Notes: generated from the sequence alone by a model not told the origin. 64,000 nucleotides of DNA from Hyphomicrobiales bacterium (GCA_900472625.1 UCIT01000017.1:124001-188000); one strand, 5' to 3'. Counted from the first letter of the stretch, positions 36,667 through 45,900 are shown. Made by a program: numbers and translations.

Positions 36667-37031
36667 GGCTTGACCGTGAAGCCGTAACTGCCATTCGTCT
36701 TGTGGCCGTCGGTGGAAAGCACGTGCCACTCGACTGTGTAGGACCCGGCATCAAGCTTGGTTGGAACTGGAACCGTCAGCGTCTTGCCTTCATCTGCGAG
36801 CGTCGCATCCCCCGCCTTGATCTCGATCTTTCCGGGACCGGTAATCGTCGCGCCGGAGAAACGAAGGTTGAGTTCTTCGGTGAAATGCAGATCGATCTGG
36901 GTGGGGGACGCGCTGACAGTCGACTTGTCAGCCGGCGTGCTGGTCTTCAGATGTGCATGGGCAAATGCCGGTCCGGAGAAGCCAAGAACGGCGGCAAGGG
37001 ACATGGCGATAACAACGTTCAATCTGGACAT
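36663..37031 (-). CDS. copC: CopC-type periplasmic copper-binding protein
   Basis: A 122-residue secreted protein. Signal peptide 1-23 ends AFAHAHLK, so the mature protein begins with the His-x-His copper site typical of CopC; the second site is the DGH in VLSTDGHKTNGSYGF. The rest is a beta-sandwich. It carries copper in the periplasm and hands it to CopD, with which it is translationally coupled. ATG 37031 is picked because the signal peptide starts there; a frame to 37082 adds an implausible extension. Confidence 0.92.
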   Translation of the reverse strand: MSRLNVVIAMSLAAVLGFSGPAFAHAHLKTSTPADKSTVSASPTQIDLHFTEELNLRFSGATITGPGKIEIKAGDATLADEGKTLTVPVPTKLDAGSYTVEWHVLSTDGHKTNGSYGFTVKP

Positions 37032-37087
37032 ATTGATACTTTCTTTTTGTATGCTGGCTCGATTAAAAATGCGCTGAGGCATTCGGA

Positions 37088-37606
37088 TTACTGTGGTTTC
37101 GGCATGGTCATACCGCCCATATCGGAGTGGGTCGCATCAGCGCCCGGGGCCCCTCCGGCAATATTTCCAACGGAGAATTCAACGTCGATCGCGCCTGCCT
37201 TTTCGAAGGTCAGGGTCGCCTTCACCGTTTCCCCTTGCTTGAATGGCTGGACAACGCCCATGAACATCACGTGATAACCACCCGGTTTCAGCTCGATCGT
37301 CTGGCCGGCCGGCACAACGAGGCCCCCCTGCACCGGCCGCATCTTCATCAACCCACCATCGACGCTCATCTGGTGAACTTCCGCGGATTTGGCCCGGTCC
37401 GCAGCGATAGCGACAAGCGTGTCGTCGGCAGACCCGGTGTTGGTCAGTGTGAGATAGCCGCCACCGACCTTGGCACCTGGGACCATGGCACGCGCATAGG
37501 CATGATCGATTTCGATATCACCGACCTTGACGTTTTGCGCCATCGACAATGTGGAAAACAGGCCAGCAAAAAGCGGACCGGCAAGAGCGATATTCAGCTT
37601 GTTCAT
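37088..37606 (-). CDS. PCu(A)C periplasmic copper chaperone
   Basis: A 172-residue protein with signal peptide (1-23, ending SMAQ) and the PCu(A)C metal motif H-x-M ... H-x-M: EVHQMSVDGGLMKM and GGYHVMFMG. This family binds Cu(I) with Met/His and delivers it to the CuA or CuB centres of cytochrome oxidase or to CopC. A Met/His-rich C-terminal tail (HSDMGGMTMPKPQ) may be an extra copper site. AGGA lies eight bases upstream of the ATG. Gene order suggests supply of copper to the CopC/CopD pair as well. Confidence 0.93.
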   Translation of the reverse strand: MNKLNIALAGPLFAGLFSTLSMAQNVKVGDIEIDHAYARAMVPGAKVGGGYLTLTNTGSADDTLVAIAADRAKSAEVHQMSVDGGLMKMRPVQGGLVVPAGQTIELKPGGYHVMFMGVVQPFKQGETVKATLTFEKAGAIDVEFSVGNIAGGAPGADATHSDMGGMTMPKPQ

Positions 37607-37774
37607 TTTACGGTTCCTGAATGGGAAATGGCATGGTCATGCATTCTGCCACCGAACCCTTGGAACGATGACGGTGGGTATGCGCGAAAGACTGAGCGTG
37701 CTTGTGATTTCGGGGGTAACGCCATTAAGCGGCAGCGCCAAACGGGCGTTACGGGCTTACGCCGCGAGACACGC

Positions 37775-38164
37775 TCAAGCCGTGATGTGAAGTAGAGGAG
37801 GAGCCCTCGCGCCCTTGTTCGGCGGCTGGGCCTGCTTGCGCGCGATGGCACCAACATAAGGCGAAGCAAGTGCATCTTCGATGCGGAGATTGACGATACC
37901 GAACGATCCCGGCGTGGGCAGAATGACAGCACTGCTGACAAGGCAGGCTTCGCATTCAGATTGATGCTTCTTGCCGTGTGGCTGAACTCTGCTGTCCTTG
38001 TCGGCAATGCAGATCACTGGCAGTGTACCATCCGGCAGCACATATGCTGCGAACTCGCCTTGGGCGAATGTGCTCGCGGTCGACGCCGGCGCCTGGTGGC
38101 CGAAGCCGACAAATAGCAAAGCGATGGCGCAAGCCATGCGCACCAACCACCGAGCAATCATCAT
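37775..38164 (-). CDS. DUF2946-like periplasmic protein
   Basis: A 129-residue protein with a signal sequence (MMIARWLVRMACAIALLF) and a central CEACLVS motif plus a preceding Cys and His-rich segment (QPHGKKHQSEC), features of the DUF2946 family commonly found next to copper-transport genes. The ATG at 38164 is chosen; a GTG at 38179 is also in frame. It heads the minus-strand copper block and 168 bp separate it from the PCu(A)C gene. Function unknown; a copper-sensing or -binding role is inferred from company and motif. Confidence 0.75.
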   Translation of the reverse strand: MMIARWLVRMACAIALLFVGFGHQAPASTASTFAQGEFAAYVLPDGTLPVICIADKDSRVQPHGKKHQSECEACLVSSAVILPTPGSFGIVNLRIEDALASPYVGAIARKQAQPPNKGARAPPLLHITA

Positions 38165-38327
38165 CTGCTGGCACTTCACCTTTATCGGCCCTCTCCCGTG
38201 GTTCCTTCTCTACGGAAAACTTCGACGAATCTCAATGCGGCAAATATGCAATCGGGAGTCTGGAACTCGTCCGGGCAAGGCCCTGTCTACAGACGGACCG
38301 TGCCTCGAACGAGCCACCAAGTCACGG

Positions 38328-39791
38328 TCAGTTCAGATGGCTGGCCAAAATGCCGACAAAATTGTCCATGTCGGCCTTTGTCGTGCGATGATTGACGATG
38401 GAGCAGCGCACGGACAGTTGGCCGTTCAACGTCGTCCATGACGGTACCGCGAGGCCCGATTCATGAATGTCGAGCACGAGATTGCGGGTGAACTCCGCGG
38501 TTGCGCCCCGGATGCCGAAGCAGACGATATTCAAGGCGACCGGAGCGCGAAGCGCGAACCTTGGATCACGTTCAAGGCGTTCGGCGAGATACCGCGCCAC
38601 CTCGCATGTATGGGCGATCGAGTCACCGATCCGCTCCGTTCCAAGAGCCTCGATCGTCATCCAGGTCTTCAAGGCCCTGAACCCACGTGAAAGATCCGGC
38701 CCGAGATCGCACGGCCACGTGTCGCCGGCCGCAAGGCCGCGATCGGAGCGCTGAAGATAGGCGGCAGGCTGCGCAAATGCCGCCTTGTGCGCGGCACTGT
38801 CACGAACCAGCAGAAAGCCCGCATCATAGGGAACGTGACCCCATTTGTGAAAGTCGAGCGCAACGGACGCCGATCGTTCGATACCTGCAAACAGATCGCG
38901 CATCTCGGGTGAGAGCATGCCCAGCGCGCCGATGGCGCCATCGACGTGAAACCACAGCTTCTCGGTCTCGGCGATCTCAGCGATCTCAGAGAGCGGATCG
39001 ATCGCGCCGGTGTTGACCGTCCCGGCCGTACCGACGACGAGGAACGGCAACAAGCCAGCAGCGCGGTCCTGCGCGATCGCGGCGGACAAGGCGTCCATTC
39101 TCATTCTACCGGCGACATCCACTGGGACAGACCGCAGATTGGCCGATCCCATCCCCGACAATTGCATCGCCTGCGCGATGCAGACATGCGCCTCCGAGGA
39201 CGTGTAGGCGACAAGCTGCTGCTCGATGTTGCGCAGGCCCGTCTGGCGCGCGCCCTGCCCCAATGCCTCGGTCTTGGCGATGATGACAGCGAGGAAGTTC
39301 GCCATCGACGAACCGGTGACGAACAGTCCGCTCGCCGACGCCGGATAGCCTAGGGCTTCGCTCATCCACCGGACGATCTGCTTTTCGACCTCGATGCCGA
39401 CGTGATCACGACCGCCACAGTTCATGTTGAGACCGGCGGCGATCAGCTCGGCCACCATGCCAACCGGTGTCCCTGCGCCATGCACCCAGCCCATAAACAG
39501 CGGATGCAGGTTGCCGGTCGCATGCGGGAAGATATGCGCACGCACATCATCCAGCACGTCGTTCAGGTCGCGCGATGCGTGGGGTATCGGTTGCGCGAAC
39601 CTTTCGCGTGTCGCATCCGGCGTTGGCTGCCAGACCGGATTTTGTCGGACGTTCGCAATATGATCGATCGTATCGTCCAGAATCCGATGTGCCGCGGCAC
39701 GAAATTGCTGCCAATCGGCAGGATCCAGCCCTACCGGGTTTTTGGACGGCTCAGCCGCCGGCAACGCGCCTTCTTGGCTCGACTCCGGCAT
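38328..39791 (-). CDS. Group II PLP-dependent amino acid decarboxylase
   Basis: A 487-residue fold type I PLP enzyme of the aromatic-amino-acid/glutamate decarboxylase group. Visible are HPLFMGWVHGAGTP (substrate loop), TGSSMANFLAV (phosphate binding), the stacking His in SSEAHVCIAQA, WFHVDGAIGA (PLP Asp) and DFHKWGHVPYDAG with the Schiff-base lysine. The substrate is probably an amino acid whose carboxylate is lost to give an amine. TGATG couples it by one base to the PLP gene upstream. It is the last gene of the unusual ATP-grasp cluster, so its amine may be conjugated by, or its substrate be made by, the neighbours (inference). Group members that form aldehydes instead of amines cannot be excluded. 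Confidence 0.9.
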   Translation of the reverse strand: MPESSQEGALPAAEPSKNPVGLDPADWQQFRAAAHRILDDTIDHIANVRQNPVWQPTPDATRERFAQPIPHASRDLNDVLDDVRAHIFPHATGNLHPLFMGWVHGAGTPVGMVAELIAAGLNMNCGGRDHVGIEVEKQIVRWMSEALGYPASASGLFVTGSSMANFLAVIIAKTEALGQGARQTGLRNIEQQLVAYTSSEAHVCIAQAMQLSGMGSANLRSVPVDVAGRMRMDALSAAIAQDRAAGLLPFLVVGTAGTVNTGAIDPLSEIAEIAETEKLWFHVDGAIGALGMLSPEMRDLFAGIERSASVALDFHKWGHVPYDAGFLLVRDSAAHKAAFAQPAAYLQRSDRGLAAGDTWPCDLGPDLSRGFRALKTWMTIEALGTERIGDSIAHTCEVARYLAERLERDPRFALRAPVALNIVCFGIRGATAEFTRNLVLDIHESGLAVPSWTTLNGQLSVRCSIVNHRTTKADMDNFVGILASHLN

Positions 39792-41365
39792 CACACACCT
39801 TTGACTCTATTGGAAATGGTGGCCCATTTTTCAAACAGGACGTCCAAATTGGCCGCGATTGGCTCCAAGGCCTTCGACAAAGGCAGTCCGGCGGCAAGTC
39901 CTTGGGATACCGTATTGATATCAAGTGCCGAAGCCGCGACACGCAAGATCGTGCGATGACCGAGATTGACCGCCTGCCCGACATGGCAGACGGGACCGCA
40001 TCCGTCCTCACGCAAAGCCAGATGCAGCTTCTGGACTTCCGCCAGAGAGGAGAATGCGCCAGCCTTGTTCGTGATCGTCAAGGGAACAATGGTGCGGGTG
40101 GCGACATGCTCGCCTTCGTCATCCGGGTGAATGAAGGCGTTGTGGAGAACGCCGATCCGCGCACGTACGAGCTCGGTGAATGCCGCGCGAATCTCGAACT
40201 GGAGGCGATCATCGACGGTTCGAGCGGAGTTCACCTGCGCCAGCGCGGCCGCCCATCGCAACCCCAATCCAAGATTGAAATGCGAGCCGAACACCAGCGT
40301 TGCTGTCGCCCTGCGAGAGGCCGGCCAGTCGTGAAGTGCGGTATAACAGGAGAGCCCTGTCGGGAAATCCGTGGCCGACGCCAGTTCCGCGGCAATCGAT
40401 GGCGGCAAAAGCAGAGCGCCAGCAAACGGTGGCCCACCCAAGAATTTCGACCCAGTCACCGCGACCAGAAACCCGTCGGCAATGTCCTGCCGCAAAGCAG
40501 CACGGGTGCAGCGAAACTGGCAGGCGTCGACGAGCACACGAACACGTTCCGGCGCGAGAGAGGAAACATAACGCGCGGCTTGCCTGGAGACACCAGCGAG
40601 ACCAGTCTTCGACGTATCGAGCACATGAACGAGCACGTCGCGGCCGCGCTTCAGCTCCTGCTCGACGGCAGCGATCACATCGCTGTCGATGTCGCACGCG
40701 CTGCGCGGCTGGCCAAGCTCATTGCGGATAGCGACACTGCGCAGCTCGATCCGCCCGGCGGAAAAGCCTTCGAGCATCGCACCGGCGGTCACCGCCGATC
40801 CGAGCGCGGTTGCGTCGGAGAAGTGGCGCCCGGCAGCCGCGCGCTGCACGCCGCTTCCGGTCTCTTCAGGCGCGATCAGAATACTCGTCAAAGGCCGGGT
40901 CGACAGGGCAGACACCAGGCCGATCACCAGAAGCTCCACATCTGTGCCGGATGCGGCAAGGATGACATCCGCATCGCCGCAGCCGAATGCTTGGGCAATG
41001 CCCACGCGGATAGAAGCAAACCAGTCGTCGATGCCGGCGGATTGCGCAGTATCGGCGCCGAACAGTCGCCTCAACTGAGCATCTGCAGCAAGAAAGCCCT
41101 CCGTCGAAACATTGCTCGCCGTGGTCGATGCGAAGGCAATTTCGTGCGGCGCCGGTGTCATCCTGGTGCCATAACGGTTGCGGCCCGTTGCCGGATCCGG
41201 CCGGATACGACCGTCGCCACCGCCGGCAAGCAGAAGCGACAGAGCGTGCGCGGCATCGACCGGCTGTGGACTAAAGGACTGCTCGTCTCCCGGCTCGCGC
41301 ATTGTTGCGGGAATCGTGATCATGCTGTTTCCGTATCTGGTCATCGCGCCAGGAAACACAGTCAC
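39791..41365 (-). CDS. PLP-dependent enzyme, class V aminotransferase-like, unknown substrate
   Basis: A 524-residue fold type I protein that I place only at superfamily level. It has ASGTDVELLVIG (phosphate loop), HVLDTSKTGLAG, RVLVDACQFR with the PLP Asp and Gln, and VAVTGSKFLGGPPFAG with the likely Schiff-base lysine, as in cysteine desulfurase/class V enzymes. The length exceeds that family's usual 380-420 residues; the extra 70 at the N-terminus (GGDGRIRPDPATGRNRYGT) are distinctive and glycine/arginine-rich. The GTG at 41365 overlaps the ATP-grasp stop (GTGA); ATG 41344 or 41323 are alternatives. Position between an ATP-grasp ligase and a decarboxylase points to modification of an amino-acid-derived metabolite. 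Confidence 0.8.
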   Translation of the reverse strand: MTVFPGAMTRYGNSMITIPATMREPGDEQSFSPQPVDAAHALSLLLAGGGDGRIRPDPATGRNRYGTRMTPAPHEIAFASTTASNVSTEGFLAADAQLRRLFGADTAQSAGIDDWFASIRVGIAQAFGCGDADVILAASGTDVELLVIGLVSALSTRPLTSILIAPEETGSGVQRAAAGRHFSDATALGSAVTAGAMLEGFSAGRIELRSVAIRNELGQPRSACDIDSDVIAAVEQELKRGRDVLVHVLDTSKTGLAGVSRQAARYVSSLAPERVRVLVDACQFRCTRAALRQDIADGFLVAVTGSKFLGGPPFAGALLLPPSIAAELASATDFPTGLSCYTALHDWPASRRATATLVFGSHFNLGLGLRWAAALAQVNSARTVDDRLQFEIRAAFTELVRARIGVLHNAFIHPDDEGEHVATRTIVPLTITNKAGAFSSLAEVQKLHLALREDGCGPVCHVGQAVNLGHRTILRVAASALDINTVSQGLAAGLPLSKALEPIAANLDVLFEKWATISNRVKGV

Positions 41366-42678
41366 ACGGACCGGTTCGGGAGCAATTTGGCGCGCGCAGC
41401 CAACGCATTTTCGAAAGCTGAGAACAGCGCGTTCATCGGTTGCTTCTTATAGGGAAACACAACTTCCGAATCCATCGAGTGAACGATCATTGCGACATCG
41501 GCCTCGAACAGCAGAAGGCGCCCGTCCGCCATTTCGGCGCAGTCGATGGCAAAGTAGTCCAGCCCAATCCGGCGGTGAAGCGCCTCGAAGGCATCCGCGT
41601 GCCGGGCGGCGAAGTCGCTATCGAAGTCGGCCATCCACGCAGCCTCTTCCATCCGTCGCTCGTGGTGTTCGGCCATGCCAGCGCTCAAATAATGCACCAT
41701 CCAGTGGTCGGAAACCGCCAGATGACTGGCAAACGGCTTGCCATCGATGACAGCGATACGTTGCTTGCGGAACTTGCCGTCCGCGCTGCTGTAATCGATG
41801 AAGGGAGCGATGTAGAATTCCTTCTCCGGGCGCGCCACAAGATACTTCGCCAGTTCCAGCGAGGTCGTGATCTTTTCCATGCCGTGGCCGGCATGCGTGC
41901 CCAACGGCCGAACGATGACAGGAAAGCCTGTAAGACCGTCGATCGCATCGATTTTGTCAGGCCCGATTGCGATTTCCTCAAGCTTTGCGCGGGCGACCCG
42001 ACTTGTAACTGGCGCCAGGATCGAGGCCTCGTTGCGGAAAGCCTCGGACACGCCTTCGCGCGACAGGTCGATGACATTGCGTGGTGCGCCGTTGACGATG
42101 GGGCCGGCCCAGTTGATCAGTAATCGTTCGAGATTTTCAAGAACCGACCGATTGTCGGCGGATTCGCCCACAGCAACGAAGGCGACATCGTGCTGCGGCA
42201 CGTCATGCAGGTCCTGGGTGGAAGCATCGATGTAGTGCAGAAGAATGTTGGTATCCGATCCCTCTAAAAGGAACTCGATCGGCGTGTTAGCCATGAAGTC
42301 GCCCGGCGTAGCGATGACCAGGACGTTGATTCCATTGCCCTGCCCATTGCTGACACGGTATGTACGGCTGATGTCGAGCGCTGCCTTCTGTGTGGTGGCC
42401 GCCTCAGTCGGCTTGCCGACCGTCTGCAGAATGATCGACAGATCCATGAAGGCGCCAGCATCTGCCTGGTCGGCAGACACCCGTGCAACCAACTTTTCCC
42501 AGACTGGCGTGATATCCCGCCCCTCGTAGAGGGTGCGAACGATAGCCGCCTTGCCAATTATGGAATGAAGATCGTCGAATTCCCGAATCTGGGCGGCAGC
42601 GCTTTTCAAAATCTCAACTCCTGAGGTCCGGCTGTTGCGACGACGGGAGAGCCGCCGCACCAACCGGAATCCGAACAT
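41362..42678 (-). CDS. TPR/ATP-grasp ligase, RimK/glutathione-synthetase-like
   Basis: A 438-residue protein: a helical N-terminal region with TPR character (about 30-105), a Rossmann-like segment (NVLVIATPGDFMANTP), and an ATP-grasp domain (about 215-435) with FPVIVRPLGTHAGHGMEKI (glycine-rich ATP loop), EFYIAPFIDY, and DYFAIDCAEMADGRLLLFEAD carrying the metal-binding acids. Such enzymes couple a carboxylate to an amine via acyl phosphate. Architecture with a TPR front end is not one of the well-characterised ligases I know. It is followed without gap by two PLP enzymes and preceded by an MFS transporter; I take it as the core enzyme of the cluster. Confidence 0.85.
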   Translation of the reverse strand: MFGFRLVRRLSRRRNSRTSGVEILKSAAAQIREFDDLHSIIGKAAIVRTLYEGRDITPVWEKLVARVSADQADAGAFMDLSIILQTVGKPTEAATTQKAALDISRTYRVSNGQGNGINVLVIATPGDFMANTPIEFLLEGSDTNILLHYIDASTQDLHDVPQHDVAFVAVGESADNRSVLENLERLLINWAGPIVNGAPRNVIDLSREGVSEAFRNEASILAPVTSRVARAKLEEIAIGPDKIDAIDGLTGFPVIVRPLGTHAGHGMEKITTSLELAKYLVARPEKEFYIAPFIDYSSADGKFRKQRIAVIDGKPFASHLAVSDHWMVHYLSAGMAEHHERRMEEAAWMADFDSDFAARHADAFEALHRRIGLDYFAIDCAEMADGRLLLFEADVAMIVHSMDSEVVFPYKKQPMNALFSAFENALAARAKLLPNRSV

Positions 42679-42780
42679 GTTGAGCTACTTGTGTTCCTCG
42701 TCGCTTGTGTGGACCTTGCTGATCGGCATTAGATAACGCTCGCGACGAGAAGGTGCTTCTCTCTCGTCGATACGATCTGT

Positions 42781-43998
42781 TTACAGTCGCCTCTCATCCG
42801 ACAGACGAGGCGCTTTCCTCAGCAGAGCGCAGCAGATCAGCAGGAGGACAACCAGAACTGCCGTCACCACGCTTACCAGTCCAAAGATGTTGCCAACAGC
42901 GCCAACGGCGATAACGGTGCATGCAGCAACCGCGTATGTGATGGCGGCGTAGGTCGATGACAGCGCGCCGTGGTCCCTTGGCGACGCACCTTTCGTCAGG
43001 ATGACGAGGGCCAGCCTGTAGGCAATACCGATACCGACACCGAAGGCGCCGAAGCCAGCGATGGCAACGATTTCGCTTCCCGTCACCGCCCCGCCGACAA
43101 TGAGCAGCAACCCCAACGCCATGCCGTCGACACCGCTCAGAGCTGGCGCAATCCTTCCGATCCGCTTGCTTCCAACCTGACTGGCCGCGCAGCAGATTAG
43201 AAGCACGATCATGCCTGATGCTTTCACGTCCGACATGCCGCGCTCCTCGAAGAAGCTGGGGAAGAACGTGATCGCCAGGCTGATGGCAATCCACGCGAGC
43301 GAACCAATGAAAACGGGAAACAGGTTGGCGGTGAGCGCCGTCCGGACCTTGCCGGCTTCCAGCGAAATCCTGCCGAATGTGCTGCGATTGGCAGTCCGCA
43401 TCAGGCCGAAGGTCACCAGTAGTGCGACGAAGAGCAACAAGCACGCAGTGGCATGCGCTTCGAAGGTCCAACTGACGGCAACGCGATGCTCGAGAAGCAC
43501 GACGGACAGCTGGGAGAAAACGGTACCGACCACCGCCCCGACGAGATTTCCCGTCGCCGACAGCGAGCGCCCACCCGCACCAAAGGCCGCCACCACGAGC
43601 GCGGCAGCAGGGCCTGTCCCCAATCCCACAGCCACACCCGCAAGCGCCCGGCCGAACAGGATGCTCTCTTCGGAAGCACTGGCCATGCTCAGATCCGAAA
43701 GGATGGCCGCCAGGATCGCGCAGCACAGGAGAACCGGAGACCACCTGACGACGGACGGCCGCGACAGCACGGCAAGGAAAACCACCTGAACGCCGACGTA
43801 GCAAACGAACGTCAAGGACATCGTGACGGGCGTAAAGCCGAGCAGCTGTCTGTAAACCGGAAGCAGCGGCGTCGTGGCATTCGTTCCGGCCAACAGCAGG
43901 CTGAATGCGAGAGCGGAGATGATGCCTTGAAAGATAGCCAGCCGGCGATGATGCGGCCCGGCTGCCGATTGATGGTCTAAGCCTGTGGTAGGTTGCAC
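42781..43998 (-). CDS. MFS transporter, probable exporter of cluster product
   Basis: About 405 residues with twelve hydrophobic helices and the MFS features VYRQLLGFTPVTMSLTF after helix 1, GRALAGVAVGLGTGPAAALV, and a central loop near 200. This resembles drug/metabolite efflux carriers of the DHA type. The longest frame reaches 44184, but the first 62 residues are hydrophilic and Arg-rich; GTG 43998 with AGAG upstream is preferred, and GTG 44037 is possible. A second long frame on the same strand is a shadow. About 100 bp separate it from the ATP-grasp gene. Role as exporter for the cluster is inference. Confidence 0.8.
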   Translation of the reverse strand: MQPTTGLDHQSAAGPHHRRLAIFQGIISALAFSLLLAGTNATTPLLPVYRQLLGFTPVTMSLTFVCYVGVQVVFLAVLSRPSVVRWSPVLLCCAILAAILSDLSMASASEESILFGRALAGVAVGLGTGPAAALVVAAFGAGGRSLSATGNLVGAVVGTVFSQLSVVLLEHRVAVSWTFEAHATACLLLFVALLVTFGLMRTANRSTFGRISLEAGKVRTALTANLFPVFIGSLAWIAISLAITFFPSFFEERGMSDVKASGMIVLLICCAASQVGSKRIGRIAPALSGVDGMALGLLLIVGGAVTGSEIVAIAGFGAFGVGIGIAYRLALVILTKGASPRDHGALSSTYAAITYAVAACTVIAVGAVGNIFGLVSVVTAVLVVLLLICCALLRKAPRLSDERRL

Positions 43999-44310
43999 GC
44001 GAATAACTCTGTATGGGCGGGTCGCCCAGAAGGCCACCGCATTGACGACTCTCTGCTCGCGCTTCCTCCTCAAGTTGCGAGCATTCCGGTGGTGATCCGT
44101 CCTCCCAGCGGACACTGAGGGTGAGAGGCCTCGCCCGCAGCGAAACCCAATAAGACACATCGAACCGCCAAACGGAAGCTTCATAGCTCGTTGTCCAACG
44201 AAGCTGTCGATTGTTGTCTACAAGCGTCGTGTTTGCGCGCATCCCGCAAGCAAAGCCGTCACTCGTCGCTGGCGTGTTTCAGCCGCGGATTTCGATAGCC
44301 CTCCGCATCC
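43999..44310. other. Intergenic region upstream of MFS gene
   Basis: These 312 bp lie between the MFS start and the stop of the cyclase gene on the same strand and should contain the promoter of the ATP-grasp cluster. An imperfect dyad (AGCTCGTTG-TC-CAACGAAGCT) lies near 44185-44205. I see no other gene or element. Confidence 0.35.
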
Positions 44311-45900
44311 TCAGGCCGGGTGTTTTTCGTCGAGTGCCGCTATCGCCTCAGCAAGTGCTGCACGCACTCGCGCCTTTTCCGCTGGATCCAATTGGCCGAT
44401 ATCGAGGTGCAGATCGAGGCCGGAGAAGTGCTCGCTCATCACTCGGATGGCGTGGTCTTCCCCGAGCAGCAATCCGTTCACGGCGTAAGGAACGATCTCG
44501 CGCTGGATACCCTTCATGGTGATCGGCGGCAGCGGCGTCGCGTCGACGATATCTTTTACCAGCGCATAGGTTTCATAGCTGATGACGATCTTACCGCCCT
44601 CGGCGATCGATTGCAGGCGGGCAGCCAGGTTGGCCTCCGCACCGATGATGGTGTAGTCCATCCGATCGTTGCTGCCGAAATTGCCGACATTGCAATAGCC
44701 GCTATTGATTCCCATTCGAACAACGAACGGTTCCTCCGTGCCGTCGCTGCGCCACTTGGCTTTCAGTTCGCCGAGGCGGCGCTGCATGTCGATCGCCATC
44801 TTCAGGCAGGCTTTGGCGTCTTCGGCTGCGCCATTGGTTTCAGGGTCACCGAAGAAGACGAGCACGGCGTCGCCGATGAACTTGTCGAGCGTGCCGCCAT
44901 GTTTCAAGGCAATCGCGGACATCTCCGTCAGATATTCGTTGAGCATTTCCGTCAAGGCTTCGGGCTGCAACCTCTCGGTTGTCGCTGTGAAATCCTTGAT
45001 GTCGGAAAAGAAGATTGTCAGCCGCTTGCGTTCGGTATGGACCACAACATCCTTCTGGCCACTGAATATACCCTTGTAGATCTGCGGCGAGAGATAGCGG
45101 GATATCTTCATCGAAATGCTGGCCAGGAATTCGTTGGTGGATTCCAGATCGCGGTTGAAGCCCTGAATCAGGGTTGCCTGGCGCTGCTGCAGCACGACGA
45201 GCGCGATTCCAAGACCGGCAAAGCAGAGAAAATAGAGCAACAGGTATTTGAAGGCGAACACATCGCTGACAAACGGCTGCCGGATGATCACCTCCTGAAT
45301 GCCGCGAACATCGCCGACTTTCCAGTCCTTCTTCGGACTTTCGGGATGGGTGTTGTGGCAGGCAACGCAAGCCTGCCCCATGAGGACGGGGGTCACCAGC
45401 CGAAACGTGTTGGTGAAACCGTCGCGACTGATCTCGGTCAGCGACTGCTTGGGATCGGCGCGCAGGGCTCCGAGAGAGGCGGCTTCGAACCTGTCGAGAT
45501 CGTGCGGCGCACGCTTCTTGAATGGCAGGTCGGAGACAAAGCGATAGGTGATGTTGGCCTGCTGCTGCTTGATCACGTCGCCAAGTTCGAGAGAGAGCGT
45601 GGCGGGGATGGGAATGGCGCCCGGTATGGTGGCATATTGATGGGTGACAGTGGTACCCGTATCGACGCCCGCCGCATGGGCGGCAAGGATGCGTCCGACG
45701 ACATTGCTGGCGTAGTACGACCGGATACTGGTGATCAGCGAGCTCATATCCTGGGCCTGCCGTTTTAGCGCAACCTGCGACAGGCTGCTGACATCCAACC
45801 ACACGGCAACCGGCAAGCCAGCCAGCATCACAGCGACCAGAAGCGCAATGAAGTAGCCGTTCTTTCTTGCCGTCGAACCATGATTTGGATCACCTGCCAC
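44311..45900 (-). CDS. Class III adenylate cyclase with DUF3365 haem-type sensor
   Basis: About 529 residues. Helix 1 (about 14-38), an extracytoplasmic DUF3365-like domain with the covalent haem c motif CVACHNTHP, helix 2 (FKYLLLYFLCFAGLGIAL), then a cytoplasmic linker and a class III cyclase domain. Catalytic residues are present: metal Asp in FSDIKDFT and FIGDAVLVFFGD, and the adenine/transition-state set in DYTIIGAEANLAARLQ. It should make cAMP in response to a redox or gas signal bound by the haem (inference). GTG 45900 is preferred because GAGG lies six bases before it; ATG 45912 is the main alternative. The long frame to 46086 is rejected since its start is unlike the family. Confidence 0.9.
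   Translation of the reverse strand: MAGDPNHGSTARKNGYFIALLVAVMLAGLPVAVWLDVSSLSQVALKRQAQDMSSLITSIRSYYASNVVGRILAAHAAGVDTGTTVTHQYATIPGAIPIPATLSLELGDVIKQQQANITYRFVSDLPFKKRAPHDLDRFEAASLGALRADPKQSLTEISRDGFTNTFRLVTPVLMGQACVACHNTHPESPKKDWKVGDVRGIQEVIIRQPFVSDVFAFKYLLLYFLCFAGLGIALVVLQQRQATLIQGFNRDLESTNEFLASISMKISRYLSPQIYKGIFSGQKDVVVHTERKRLTIFFSDIKDFTATTERLQPEALTEMLNEYLTEMSAIALKHGGTLDKFIGDAVLVFFGDPETNGAAEDAKACLKMAIDMQRRLGELKAKWRSDGTEEPFVVRMGINSGYCNVGNFGSNDRMDYTIIGAEANLAARLQSIAEGGKIVISYETYALVKDIVDATPLPPITMKGIQREIVPYAVNGLLLGEDHAIRVMSEHFSGLDLHLDIGQLDPAEKARVRAALAEAIAALDEKHPA

Noticed and set aside
39575..41452. A 625-codon plus-strand frame opposite the PLP genes
   Set aside because: Composition is Arg/Gly/Ala-rich and matches no family; the minus strand holds enzymes with intact PLP motifs.
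42794..44242. Long same-strand open frame over the MFS gene
   Set aside because: It yields Arg/Ser/His-rich sequence without membrane helices, while the other frame gives a clear twelve-helix transporter; it is a high-GC shadow.
44320..45768. A 482-codon plus-strand frame opposite the DUF3365 cyclase
   Set aside because: No domain, no ribosome site, and the minus strand is an intact cyclase.
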